From positions 1 through 64,000 of the forward strand of contig JAEURP010000011.1 in NCBI GenBank assembly GCA_016788585.1: a stretch of 64,000 bases of DNA. Reading direction: 5' to 3'. Each line of letters starts with the position of its first letter. Positions within the stretch are counted from its first letter, which is position 1. The translations under genes and the position numbers were made by a program. The stretch is from Chthonomonas sp. (GTDB lineage Bacteria > Armatimonadota > Fimbriimonadia > Fimbriimonadales > Fimbriimonadaceae). Below, piece by piece: positions 54,083-62,651 of the stretch. Under the pieces are notes generated by a model. That model was not told the DNA's origin. It was given only the letters and a program-made list of their open reading frames with translations, and did no database searches.

Positions 54083-55750
54083 ATGAGAAAATTGCTGGTC
54101 TGTCTAGTTCCATGGATGGCGTTGACAGCGGCGTGGGCTCAGTCCTTGGCTCCGGCCTCGGTGGCTTACACGTTCTCAGAAACATCCTTGTCCGGCGCCC
54201 TGCGGGAAGGCGAAGAGTGTTGGCTTCCCCTCTCTTCCGCGCCGTCCATTGGCTGGCGAGTGAGGTCGAACGCCGAACTTGCTGATCTTGAAGCCGAGGG
54301 CCGCCTAATTAAGGCACCTACTCGCACGGTCAGTGGCATTCGGTATTTTTCACTCAGCGAAGCGGCCCGGCAAGTTGGAGCAGTCACTTCGTGGCGCGAT
54401 GACGGGCTGTTCCAAGTCCTCGGCCAAGTGCGGTCCATCGATTTCATAGGCAGCTCGGTGCGAATCGATTCCACCATTTCATTTCGCGCGTCATTCAGCA
54501 AGCTCGAATCTCCCAACCGACTCGTCATCGACCTCGCTGGAGTTGCCGCACCAAGAGAAGGTAGTTTCAAGTTCCCAACCGGTGTTCGATACGGTCAGTT
54601 CAAGCCAAACACTTTGAGAATCGTGATCGATGACCCAACTGTTGGATTGCCAAGGACCTCTCGTCCCGGAGCAGCTCGGCATATGGACATCAGCCTAGCT
54701 CCCTTCAAGTTTGCCGAAAACGTAATCGTCGAGCCGTCGTTTAACGGGGGTGCACCGCCACAATCGAGTCGGCATCAGCTTGGAGACGCTGATCTTCAGG
54801 GCGCGACAACCATCATACCGACGCCTCCAGTTCCAGTGACGGTGGACATCTTGAGCGCAGCCGTTCGCGAACTGAACTCGAGATCCGAATCAATCAATTT
54901 AGCTATTTCTGCTCCAGCTAGACCACAGCCAACAGTCAGCTACGAAAACTCCACCACAATCATTCTTAAGTTAGCGGCCGTACTCCCTTCAAGCATCAAT
55001 CTTTCGGCTCTAAAGGGCAAATTCGTTGAGTCGATCGAGGCTAAGAAACTGCCCTCAAACGAACTCCAAATTCGGATTACCACCAAACGTCCAGTTACAT
55101 TCGAGCTTGGTGCCAGCGGTAAGGTGATCTCGTTGAAACTGCAACAACCGCGATCAAGCGGTGGCGGTTTGGCGGGCAAAACTATCGTCGTCGATGCTGG
55201 TCACGGCGGGCCCGATTCCGGTGCGGTTGGAGGCAACGCTAAAGAAAAGGACCTCACCCTTTCCGTTTCGAAGCTGGTTTCAGCAGAGTTAACCGAACAG
55301 GGCGCGAGCGTGATCATGACGCGCAACACCGACGTTCGAATTCCGCTCAAGGATCGGGCTGAGATTGGCAACAAGAACGGTGCGGCCCTCTTCGTCAGTA
55401 TCCACATCAATTCCAGCCCTGGAACCAACCGACAATCGGGAACGATGTCCTTCTATCACATGAAGAACCCCGACGGAATGTTGCTGGCCCGTTGCATTCA
55501 GGACGAGATGATCAAGGTCTCTGGGTTGCCGAATCTGGGGCACGTCAGCGACTCAAGAATCTACTCGACCGGATTTGCTGTTCTGCGCTACTCCGAACCT
55601 CCCGCTGTCCTGTTAGAACTTGCATTCATCAACCATTCGCGCGATCGCGCGGCAATGACCCAAGCTGCTTGGCAACAGAAGATTGCCGAAGCGATTACCC
55701 GAGGCATTAAGGCCTATCTCGGAGATGACAAAGAAACGCAAAAACCATAA
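54083..55750 (+). CDS. N-acetylmuramoyl-L-alanine amidase with AMIN domains
   Basis: 555 aa. Signal peptide (LLVCLVPWMALTAAWA), a copper-amine-oxidase-N-like or SLH-like early domain (FSLSEAARQVGAVTSWRDDG), a first AMIN-type domain (residues about 115-195, RLVIDLAGVA), a second AMIN-like domain (about 245-350), and the C-terminal Amidase_3 domain (about 370-545). Catalytic pattern: VVDAGHGGPDSGAVG (His), later ALFVSIHIN and AVLLELAFINHSRD (Glu). It cleaves the stem peptide from muramic acid, as in cell separation. The GerMN gene follows with a 26-base overlap. Confidence 0.92.
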   Translation: MRKLLVCLVPWMALTAAWAQSLAPASVAYTFSETSLSGALREGEECWLPLSSAPSIGWRVRSNAELADLEAEGRLIKAPTRTVSGIRYFSLSEAARQVGAVTSWRDDGLFQVLGQVRSIDFIGSSVRIDSTISFRASFSKLESPNRLVIDLAGVAAPREGSFKFPTGVRYGQFKPNTLRIVIDDPTVGLPRTSRPGAARHMDISLAPFKFAENVIVEPSFNGGAPPQSSRHQLGDADLQGATTIIPTPPVPVTVDILSAAVRELNSRSESINLAISAPARPQPTVSYENSTTIILKLAAVLPSSINLSALKGKFVESIEAKKLPSNELQIRITTKRPVTFELGASGKVISLKLQQPRSSGGGLAGKTIVVDAGHGGPDSGAVGGNAKEKDLTLSVSKLVSAELTEQGASVIMTRNTDVRIPLKDRAEIGNKNGAALFVSIHINSSPGTNRQSGTMSFYHMKNPDGMLLARCIQDEMIKVSGLPNLGHVSDSRIYSTGFAVLRYSEPPAVLLELAFINHSRDRAAMTQAAWQQKIAEAITRGIKAYLGDDKETQKP

Positions 55751-56303
55751 GCCCACGAACGGACTCTGGGCTGTTCTCCTTGCTGGCGGCCTTGTCGCTG
55801 GCTCGGTGGCTGCATGGGTTCAGATCAATACCGACCGGACCATTCCACCATCCGAGCGGCGATTGCCAACCCAAAGAAACGGCAAACCTGTTCAACCGCA
55901 GCCTGACTCGACCAAGAGAGAGACGGTTACCGTGATCAAGCCTCGCTATGAAGGCGATGCGATCAAGTATGACCGACACCACTCTGAAGTACCTGAAGGT
56001 GAGAACAAAATGGTGTTTGCCGTAAACGAGTACCTCCGCGAATCCGGCATTGCGCCAAAGGAGGCGAGAGCCACCAAGGCGCACCTTTCGGAGAAGGGCG
56101 AACTGAAACTTGAGTTCAATGATGCTTTCGATCGGACCTATGGTTCTGAAGAAGAACGCTCGCTCGTTGATGGAATCCTTCACTCACTCGGGCAGTTCAA
56201 GGAAATTGTCAATGTTCAATTCTTTATTGGAGATCAGCCAATGGAGACCCTAGGCCACATCGACCTCACGGCACCACAGCCCGTGCTTCGCGACGAGCCT
56301 TAA
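55725..56303 (+). CDS. GerMN-domain protein
   Basis: 192 aa from ATG 55725, inside the end of the amidase gene. N-terminal basic residues, a membrane anchor (GLWAVLLAGGLVAGSVAAWV), a Pro/Gln-rich linker, and a GerMN domain (MVFAVNEYLRES, KAHLSEKGELKLEFNDAFD, VDGILHSLGQFKEIVNVQFFIGD). GerMN domains often accompany amidases in spore-forming and non-sporing bacteria. The 3' end overlaps the PAP2 gene by 38 bases, convergent. Confidence 0.88.
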   Translation: MTKKRKNHKPTNGLWAVLLAGGLVAGSVAAWVQINTDRTIPPSERRLPTQRNGKPVQPQPDSTKRETVTVIKPRYEGDAIKYDRHHSEVPEGENKMVFAVNEYLRESGIAPKEARATKAHLSEKGELKLEFNDAFDRTYGSEEERSLVDGILHSLGQFKEIVNVQFFIGDQPMETLGHIDLTAPQPVLRDEP

Positions 56304-56826
56304 TCGTGTTCTGAATCCAATCCGCTACCTTAACCGTTAGCAAGGCGACGATGACTCCACACGTCCATCCAAGTAATACTTGGCTCGGATAGTGCACGCC
56401 GACGTATATTCGGCTTAAGCCCGAAAGAAGAGCGATGATCATCCAAGGCAGGCCCCATTTCCAGCCCAGGTAGTACGTCATCACTAATGCGATGGCCGAC
56501 ATATTGCCGGAGTGGGCACTGGCTGTACCAAAACTTGTCAGCTTGTTGACCCGCAATGTCACATCTGCAAGCTCAACGCATGGACGCAGAACCTGAAACC
56601 CGTCCTTAAGTAAGTCGCACAGTTCATTGGTGAGTGGAAAAGCGATGACTGCACAGATGGCGGCCTTACGCGTTTTTTGCCAGCCAATCATTGCTAAGAA
56701 GAGCGACAGCAGAAAAATCCGAACCGGAAGCCACTTCGTGCATTCACTGATGAAGTAGAACAGCGGCGTCAGCGTATCGGGCCACCGATTGATGGCGTAA
56801 AACACGGCAAGATCGAGCCCTCTCAT
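56266..56826 (-). CDS. PAP2-family membrane phosphatase
   Basis: 186 aa from ATG 56826 (GTG one codon before). Three PAP2 motifs: KDGFQVLRP (K-x6-RP), SAHSGN (PSGH-equivalent), and SRIYVGVHYPSQV (SR-x5-H). About five membrane segments. It may dephosphorylate undecaprenyl diphosphate or phosphatidate; the sequence does not tell which. The final codons overlap the GerMN gene. Confidence 0.9.
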   Translation of the reverse strand: MRGLDLAVFYAINRWPDTLTPLFYFISECTKWLPVRIFLLSLFLAMIGWQKTRKAAICAVIAFPLTNELCDLLKDGFQVLRPCVELADVTLRVNKLTSFGTASAHSGNMSAIALVMTYYLGWKWGLPWMIIALLSGLSRIYVGVHYPSQVLLGWTCGVIVALLTVKVADWIQNTIKARREARAVVP

Positions 56827-56847
56827 CACCGGGTAAAAGGTTACCTA

Positions 56848-57120
56848 GTGGAACCACTGGTGCGAAGAGTCTGGTATGGCCTGATGTGGTTCATGCGCCG
56901 CCCATTTCTCAAGCGCATCAGGTTGGGCTTCACCAGCCGCGTCAAGGGGCAGGCCCTGGAATCATATCGCCAGCAGGAGCGATTCGCACGGAGACACGGC
57001 CTCGCGATGACGAGAGTGATAGTGTGGTTAGTTGTCGGGATCTTGCTTGCCCAGATATTGGGCGCATTTGTGCTCTATCTTCAGGTTAATGGCGGATTCT
57101 CGCCAGACCATATTGACTGA
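56848..57120 (+). CDS. Small single-pass membrane protein, hypothetical
   Basis: 90 aa from GTG 56848 (GTG 56860 is a second candidate; no RBS is seen). Basic N-terminal half (RRPFLKRIRLGFTSRVKG), one membrane segment (VIVWLVVGILLAQILGAFVLYL), and a short tail. Divergent from the PAP2 gene with a gap of 21 bases. No family is recognised. Confidence 0.5.
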   Translation: MEPLVRRVWYGLMWFMRRPFLKRIRLGFTSRVKGQALESYRQQERFARRHGLAMTRVIVWLVVGILLAQILGAFVLYLQVNGGFSPDHID

Positions 57121-57747
57121 TCATTCGGGCAATTCTTCCTCGACGTTAACGACAGCGTCAGGCACGGGCTCTTCGACAACTTCCACCGCCTTGCTGGCAC
57201 GGGTCTTCTTGACCTTGCCACCGACACCGAGTTCGGTACCTAGTGTCGAGTCTTCAAAAGCAGCTTTGAGTTTTACTCGGCGAGTCAGTTCACCGCCAGA
57301 AATCGTGCTCCAATTGGCTCGGTCAAGTGCCCACTGCCAAAGGATATCGGTTGCGGTGTATTGGTATTCGACGCCGTTCTTCACAGCATCGCCAAGGAGT
57401 GCCATGAGGTCCTTGCGATCGCCCAAAACGTGCTCGCCCTCGACGATATTGCATGTCAACCCGACCTTAACTTCAACAGGCTCCTCTTCAGCGGCTGCGG
57501 CTTTAGCCTTCTTCGTGGGCTCAACCGTAGATTGGATCTGATTGAGAGTTACGCTAAGCGCCTTCGTGAACTTGTTCACGTCCTCTGGGTAGCGATAGGT
57601 CTCGCCATCATAGTGGGCCAAGGCGTACTTGCCGGTGAGGACAAGCGCGATGGAGAGTTGAGCAACATCGGTTTGACCCAGCTTTGGATAGGTCTTTCGA
57701 ACTTGCTCTTGGGTGGCTTCAGGCTTCGTGAGATTACAAACGATCAA
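57121..57747 (-). CDS. Hypothetical acidic protein
   Basis: 208 aa from TTG 57747, chosen because AGAGGA lies eight bases upstream; the frame could begin at GTG 57780. Ala/Glu/Val-rich low-complexity linkers (KKAKAAAAEEEPVEVK and a C-terminal VEVVEEPVPDAVVNVEEEL) separate two folded parts. No family is recognised. It is divergent from the BMP lipoprotein gene and shows no membrane segment. Confidence 0.6.
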   Translation of the reverse strand: MIVCNLTKPEATQEQVRKTYPKLGQTDVAQLSIALVLTGKYALAHYDGETYRYPEDVNKFTKALSVTLNQIQSTVEPTKKAKAAAAEEEPVEVKVGLTCNIVEGEHVLGDRKDLMALLGDAVKNGVEYQYTATDILWQWALDRANWSTISGGELTRRVKLKAAFEDSTLGTELGVGGKVKKTRASKAVEVVEEPVPDAVVNVEEELPE

Positions 57748-57815
57748 AAGTGGTTCCTCTTTGGGTGGTGGCGAGCGCACGGCTCAAGCCAGTTTTAGAG
57801 TATACCTTCAGGGTC

Positions 57816-58901
57816 ATGACGCACTTCCTAAAGACTGCCCTTCCAATAGGGATCGCCGCGCTCCTTGTGGGATGCACAGGCTCATCTTCTACCTCACAAA
57901 AGACGCCGGAGCCGACGCCCAAGAGCTCGGAATCCGCCGAGGGCCATAACCATGGAAAGCACCTCAGGGTAGGGATCGTCTTCGACAGTGGGGGGCGGGG
58001 AGATAAGTCCTTCAATGACAGCGCTTGGGCTGGAATTGAACGGGCTAAGACTGATTTTCACATCGAAGAGATATCGATTCAGAGCCCATCTCCAGCGGTC
58101 TACGAGGGCAACCTTACGAAACTCGCTGACCAAAAGATGGACATCGTATTCGCAGTTGGACTTGGACAGGGCGCTGCATTGCAAAAGGTAGCAGCCAAGT
58201 TTCCAAATGCGGTTTTTGCAATTGTTGATGGTGATGTAAAGGCGCCAAATGTTCGGATGCTCAAATTCAAGGAGGAACAAGGCAGCTTTCTCGCTGGCTA
58301 CCTCGCCGGATGCGTCACGAAGACCAACAAGATTGGCTTTGTCGGCGGCATGGAAATCCCGCTGATCAAGAAGTTCCAGTACGGATACGCCGCCGGAGCG
58401 AGGATGGCGAATCCCAAGGTCGAGCTCCTGCCTGTCAAGTACACGAACGACTGGAACAACGCTGACGCCGGCAAGGCATCCGCGGCAGTTCTCTATGCCG
58501 GCGGTGCTGATATCGTTTATCACGCTGCGGGCCGCGCTGGCCTAGGTGTCTTCACCGCGGCCAAGGAAGCGAACAAATTCGCGATCGGCGTGGACAGTAA
58601 TCAGGACGATATTCAGAAGGGTCTGATACTTACCTCGATGGTTAAGCGCGTCGACGAGGCTGTGTACCAAACGATAAAGGACATTGTCGATGGAAAGTTT
58701 GAAGCTGGCGAAAAGGTCTATGACGTTGCTTCTGGAGGCATCGGGTTGACTGATTTCGAGTTCACAAAGCAAGTTATTGGCGAAGAGAATCTAAAGCTCG
58801 TCAAAGAAGTCGAGGAGATGATCGCCAAGGGCGAACTCGTAGTACCTTCGAACGAACAAGAGTACAACGAGTTCATTGAGAAGCTCAAAGTTGCTGGCTA
58901 G
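57816..58901 (+). CDS. BMP-family substrate-binding lipoprotein
   Basis: 361 aa from ATG 57816. Lipobox ALLVGC gives a lipoprotein. After a Pro/Ser/Thr linker the BMP fold begins: KHLRVGIVFDSGGRGDKSFNDSA, DIVFAVGLGQGAAL, GFVGGMEIPLIKKFQYGYAAG and AIGVDSNQDD. Family members bind purine nucleosides (PnrA/BmpA) for ABC import. No matching permease or ATPase genes are in the window. TATACC nine bases before ATG is a candidate -10. Confidence 0.9.
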   Translation: MTHFLKTALPIGIAALLVGCTGSSSTSQKTPEPTPKSSESAEGHNHGKHLRVGIVFDSGGRGDKSFNDSAWAGIERAKTDFHIEEISIQSPSPAVYEGNLTKLADQKMDIVFAVGLGQGAALQKVAAKFPNAVFAIVDGDVKAPNVRMLKFKEEQGSFLAGYLAGCVTKTNKIGFVGGMEIPLIKKFQYGYAAGARMANPKVELLPVKYTNDWNNADAGKASAAVLYAGGADIVYHAAGRAGLGVFTAAKEANKFAIGVDSNQDDIQKGLILTSMVKRVDEAVYQTIKDIVDGKFEAGEKVYDVASGGIGLTDFEFTKQVIGEENLKLVKEVEEMIAKGELVVPSNEQEYNEFIEKLKVAG

Positions 58902-58907
58902 GAGTGG

Positions 58908-58969
58908 TTAGGTTTTGTTAGGTTTGGTAGCGCGTTTGTCTTCGTCACTACTAGCCTAACAAATCCTAA
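58908..58969. terminator. Long stem between convergent BMP and EF-G-like genes
   Basis: TTAGGTTTTGTTAGG (58908-58922) pairs with CCTAACAAATCCTAA (58955-58969), 14 of 15 positions, around a 32-base loop. Additional GTTAGG-type copies lie at 58985-58990. It probably serves as a bidirectional transcription barrier. Confidence 0.55.
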
Positions 58970-59002
58970 CGAACCCGAGCCAAACCTAACCAACCCTCAC
59001 AC

Positions 59003-61081
59003 TCAGTGATGACTCTCTTCTTCGTGAGCCGCGCGCATCTTCTCGTATTCCGCGATTAGACCCTTCGATTCGTGGTCTGGTAGCGGATCGTAGCGATTGA
59101 TGCTCGCTGTGAACCTCCCCCTGCCCTTCGTAATCGAGCGCAGCTCGAGCGCGTAGCGCATCGTCGTCGCCATTGGAACGGAAGCTCGCACACGAGTCTT
59201 GCCAGGCGCGATTGGATCCATGCCTTGCATGTGCCCGCGACGGCCATTTAGGTCGCCGACCACATCCCCCACGCATTCATCAGGAATATCAATCTCGAAG
59301 TCCATGATGGGCTCGAGAATCACCGGCTGAGCGGCTGCCGCCGCAGCTTTGAAGCCAAGGGAACCAGCAATCTTGAAGGCGGCTTCGCTCGAATCTACGT
59401 CGTGATACGAGCCGTCGTACACAACGGCCTTGATGTCCACGACCGGATAGCCGGCCAAGAAGCCTTTGCCCAGCGTCTCGCGGATTCCCTTCTCGATCGC
59501 CGGAATGAAATTCTTCGGAATCGAGCCGCCGACCACTTCAGAGCCAAATTCAAACCCAGTTCCCCGAGAAGTTGGCTCGACGCGCAGCCAGCAATCGCCG
59601 AATTGGCCCTTGCCGCCGGTTTGGCGCTTGTGCCTTCCTTGTGCTTTGGCGGAACCACGAATGGTCTCGCGATAAGGCACCTTGGCGTCCTCGGTCGTCA
59701 CGGTCACCCCGAAGCGCGACTTGAGTTTCTCGATCGCCACTTCCAGGTGAATGTCGCCGAGGCCCTCAAGAATCTCTTGGTGAAGGCTGCCATCGCGCGT
59801 GTAGCGCAGGGTTGGGTCTTCTTCGATCAGCTTATCGATGGATGGGCCGAGTTTGTCCTCGTCTACCTTCGTCACGGGCTTGATCGCGATGCGATAGACG
59901 GCCTCGGGGAACGCGATCGCAGGAAAGGCGACACCATTCTTGTCATTCGTCAGGGTGTCGCCGGTGGCGGTGTGCTGTAGTTTTGCAACCGCGCAGATGT
60001 CGCCGGCGATAATCTCGGGCGCGGTCTCCTGCGCTTTGCCATGAGGATAGAAGAGGTTGTGTACCTTCTCGTCGTGCTCCGAACGCGGGTTGCTCAGAAT
60101 CGCGTCTTGCTTCAGCGTGCCGCCAAAAATGCGCAAATAGTTGATGCGCCCCACGTAAGGATCAGCTGTAGTCTTGAAGCAGAACGCGCTAACCGGGCCG
60201 TCGGCCTTTGGCTCCCAAGTCTTGCCATCGATGACTTTAGGCACCTCCACAGGAGAAGGCAACTCGCCGATGATGCGGTCGAGAAGGGTGGCAATACCTA
60301 CTCCTGAGGCGGCAGAACCGACCATCACTGGCACAACGCGGCCAGTTTCCGTACCTACCAAGAGTCCATGCTCAATTTCTTCGGCCGTCAGCTCTTGACC
60401 ATCAAGGTACTTCTCGGCGAGCGCGTCGTCCCCTTCGGCAGCGGCGTCCATCATCTTTTCGCGACGCTCCTCGGCTTCGGCTGAATACCCTGCAGGGATG
60501 TCCTCAATCTCCTCGCCCCGGTCTTTGCCCTTGTAAACTTTCATGTTGAGCAGGTCCAGCACGCCAGAAAACGCGGCTTGGTGCCCAATTGGAATTTGCA
60601 CGCCGACGATCTTGCGTCCGTAACGGGCGTGGAGGGTTTCCATCAGGCCCTCGTAGTCGGCATTATCGCGCTCAAGCTTGTTCACAAAGATGCACTTGGC
60701 AAGGCCGTGCTGTTCCGCGATCTCCCAGGCAAGTTCGAAGCCGACATCCAAATCTCTCTTGGCTTCGCAGACTAAAATCATCGCTTCGACCACCCGCGCC
60801 ACGCCGTGCAGGTCGCCGATAAAGTCTGGGTAGCCGGGACAATCGATCAAATTAATTTTGTGTCCGTGCCACTCCAGAGGCAGAACGCTCGCCGCGATCG
60901 AAATATGCCGCTTGACCTCAAGGGGGTCGAAGTCGGCTTGGCTGCTTCCTGCGTCGGTGGTCCCTACTCGCTCCGTCGCGCCCGACGTGTAGAGCATGTG
61001 CTCAGCGAGCATCGTCTTCCCGGAACCACCGTGGCCTACAATGGCCACATTTCGAATCTTGTCTGCAGTGTACTTTTGCAT
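59003..61081 (-). CDS. EF-G paralogue (FusA2-like GTPase)
   Basis: 692 aa, ATG 61081 with GGAG upstream. Five-domain EF-G layout. G1 is GHGGSGKT (16-23) rather than the AHIDAGKT of true EF-G. G3 is DCPGYPDF with Tyr at the position of the catalytic His, and G4 is NKLERD (134-139) with Glu in place of the guanine-specifying Asp. The first two changes are normal for the EF-G-like paralogue group; the NKxE is unusual. Domain IV (VPYRETIRGSAKAQGRHKRQ) is intact. Its role in translation is uncertain. Confidence 0.92.
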   Translation of the reverse strand: MQKYTADKIRNVAIVGHGGSGKTMLAEHMLYTSGATERVGTTDAGSSQADFDPLEVKRHISIAASVLPLEWHGHKINLIDCPGYPDFIGDLHGVARVVEAMILVCEAKRDLDVGFELAWEIAEQHGLAKCIFVNKLERDNADYEGLMETLHARYGRKIVGVQIPIGHQAAFSGVLDLLNMKVYKGKDRGEEIEDIPAGYSAEAEERREKMMDAAAEGDDALAEKYLDGQELTAEEIEHGLLVGTETGRVVPVMVGSAASGVGIATLLDRIIGELPSPVEVPKVIDGKTWEPKADGPVSAFCFKTTADPYVGRINYLRIFGGTLKQDAILSNPRSEHDEKVHNLFYPHGKAQETAPEIIAGDICAVAKLQHTATGDTLTNDKNGVAFPAIAFPEAVYRIAIKPVTKVDEDKLGPSIDKLIEEDPTLRYTRDGSLHQEILEGLGDIHLEVAIEKLKSRFGVTVTTEDAKVPYRETIRGSAKAQGRHKRQTGGKGQFGDCWLRVEPTSRGTGFEFGSEVVGGSIPKNFIPAIEKGIRETLGKGFLAGYPVVDIKAVVYDGSYHDVDSSEAAFKIAGSLGFKAAAAAAQPVILEPIMDFEIDIPDECVGDVVGDLNGRRGHMQGMDPIAPGKTRVRASVPMATTMRYALELRSITKGRGRFTASINRYDPLPDHESKGLIAEYEKMRAAHEEESHH

Positions 61082-61211
61082 GTCTGGTCACTCCATCGTG
61101 CTAACGGTCTGTTAACCCTAGTTTCAGCATACGCTACTTTTGCCTGGCTCGTTCGGCATTCGACGACGGCGATGCAAATCTCTTGGTCACAGGCCCGAAG
61201 AACATATGCTA

Positions 61212-61676
61212 TCACTCTCCAGGTTCGCTTGAGTTATGGGCAAGGCCGGCGATGCGATTGTAATCGATCCGGTTCGCATTCCAGATGGCATAGCAGGCCG
61301 CTCGCCAACAGACAACAGCAATAGCGATCGTAAAGAGCAAGCCTACAACTCCCAGTGGCACTGTGAGATCTTGTCTGAGTATCTCATAGACGCTTTCCAA
61401 CGCCGCGACTAAAAAAGCAAGAGCCTGGATTCTCCAACCCAGAACCGAGCGCCAGCCAAAGACAGCGATAAGCCAGATTCCACTTGCAATGTAGAAAACA
61501 AACTCGCCCAACTCTTCTACTGGCGGTAGTAAGCGAGTGAGTAAGAGAAGAATTGGAGCAGCGAGGGCGAGTGAAGCCGCTCCATAGGAAACTATATTGA
61601 AACCGTGAATGAACACGGGAGGCTCCGGGAAAGAAGCCCCGGCGCGGGGATAAGGCGACTTGTTCGGCTCAATCAC
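61212..61676 (-). CDS. Four-helix membrane protein, hypothetical
   Basis: 154 aa from GTG 61676; the longer open frame reads back into an interspersed repeat and is not believed. TATCGT lies shortly upstream and could be the -10 of a near-leaderless mRNA. About four membrane segments are visible (AASLALAAPILLLLTRLL, EFVFYIASGIWLIAVFGW, ALAFLVAALESVYEIL, GVVGLLFTIAIAVVCWRA). No family is recognised. Confidence 0.6.
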   Translation of the reverse strand: MIEPNKSPYPRAGASFPEPPVFIHGFNIVSYGAASLALAAPILLLLTRLLPPVEELGEFVFYIASGIWLIAVFGWRSVLGWRIQALAFLVAALESVYEILRQDLTVPLGVVGLLFTIAIAVVCWRAACYAIWNANRIDYNRIAGLAHNSSEPGE

Positions 61677-61729
61677 TAGGGATAACGATACACCAGATGG
61701 GCGAGCTTGGAGTGCGGATTGCTCGTTCC

Positions 61730-61958
61730 TCCCCTCTCTTGCCCCACTGCGCGACGGAGTCTGGCGAAGGGGGAGGAGAGGGGGACTGCCCTCCTCTCCC
61801 CTTGCGGGAGAGGAAGTTCGAGGAGTCTTGAGCGAATAGCGAAAGAAGCTCGAACAGGAGAGGGGTTTTATCGCTTTCACCTCACCCCTAACCCCTCTCC
61901 TCCGCCACCATCGCCTGGACTACGCGAAAAACTCGCGGGCGCAAGAGAGGGGGACTGC
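61730..61958. repeat. Interspersed palindromic repeat region
   Basis: Contains a CTCTCCCC/GGGAGAG-type palindrome (CTCTCCCCTTGCGGGAGAG), the block CACCTCACCCCTAACCCCTC, and two copies of GAGAGGGGGACTGC (61776-61789 and 61945-61958). This resembles the REP-like family that translates as LTPNPSP or LSPCGRG when read as protein, which is common between genes in several phyla. No gene is called in it. Confidence 0.65.
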
Positions 61959-61959
61959 G

Positions 61960-62649
61960 CTAGAACGGCAACGACTCTTCGAAGCCGCACATGACATTCA
62001 TCGCGTGGACGAGTTGCGCGGCGCCGGCTTTGCCATTGCGGTCGGCCATGACTTGCACGCGGACGAGGTCCTCTGCGCGGACCAGGCGGTAGAGGGCGAA
62101 GGGAGAGGCGGCGACGAGTTGGGTGTCCCACTCGGAATCCTGGTCGCGGCGTACAAAGAAGGAGCGACCATAGCATTCCTCGAACAGGGCATCGAGGTCT
62201 GCATGAGGGTCTTTTAGTTTGGCGAGGACATTTAATACCAAGGCTTCGCCGAAGTCCACTTCCTCGTAGTTAACGAAGAACCCCTCGTCCCAACCGAGAT
62301 CATAAAGGTAGGCCTCTAAGAGATCATCATGGACGCGAACATTTGTGAGGATGATCGGGCTCTCCAGAAGCAGTTGTGCTTTGGCTAATGGCCCAAGTGC
62401 GATGAGGGCAAGCGTCTCACCCGGCCCAGGCACCGAGACGGCATCCGCGCAGACCATAGGGTTGTTGTCATCGAGTTCAACGAGGCCGTGGCACTCAAGT
62501 GAAAGATCGTTGATCACGACACGTCGCTTCTTGCCGTTTTGAAGAAACTCGATTTGATCGCTAATGGGCTCGCCCAACACTTCCACAAAGGGGTGCTGGG
62601 CGAGCAACTCATTAAGAGCAGGGGCCTTACTTGGCGAAGCCTGGATCAC
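61960..62649 (-). CDS. ArgC/Asd-fold-like protein without catalytic cysteine
   Basis: 229 aa, GTG 62649, two bases after the upstream TAA. The second half resembles the ArgC dimerisation domain: FEECYGRSFFVRRDQDSEW, then VMADRNGKAGAAQLVHAMNVM and CGFEES. The segment VSVPGPGETLALIALGPLAK aligns in pattern with the ArgC active-site segment but has Gly-Pro where Cys should be. The N-terminal NADP-binding domain is absent. It is therefore probably a non-enzymatic derivative. The family assignment is by eye and tentative. Confidence 0.6.
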   Translation of the reverse strand: MIQASPSKAPALNELLAQHPFVEVLGEPISDQIEFLQNGKKRRVVINDLSLECHGLVELDDNNPMVCADAVSVPGPGETLALIALGPLAKAQLLLESPIILTNVRVHDDLLEAYLYDLGWDEGFFVNYEEVDFGEALVLNVLAKLKDPHADLDALFEECYGRSFFVRRDQDSEWDTQLVAASPFALYRLVRAEDLVRVQVMADRNGKAGAAQLVHAMNVMCGFEESLPF

Positions 62650-62651
62650 GA

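Noticed and set aside
61707-61994. 95-codon plus-strand frame with LTPNPSPPPPSP
   Set aside because: A typical false product of the interspersed repeat.
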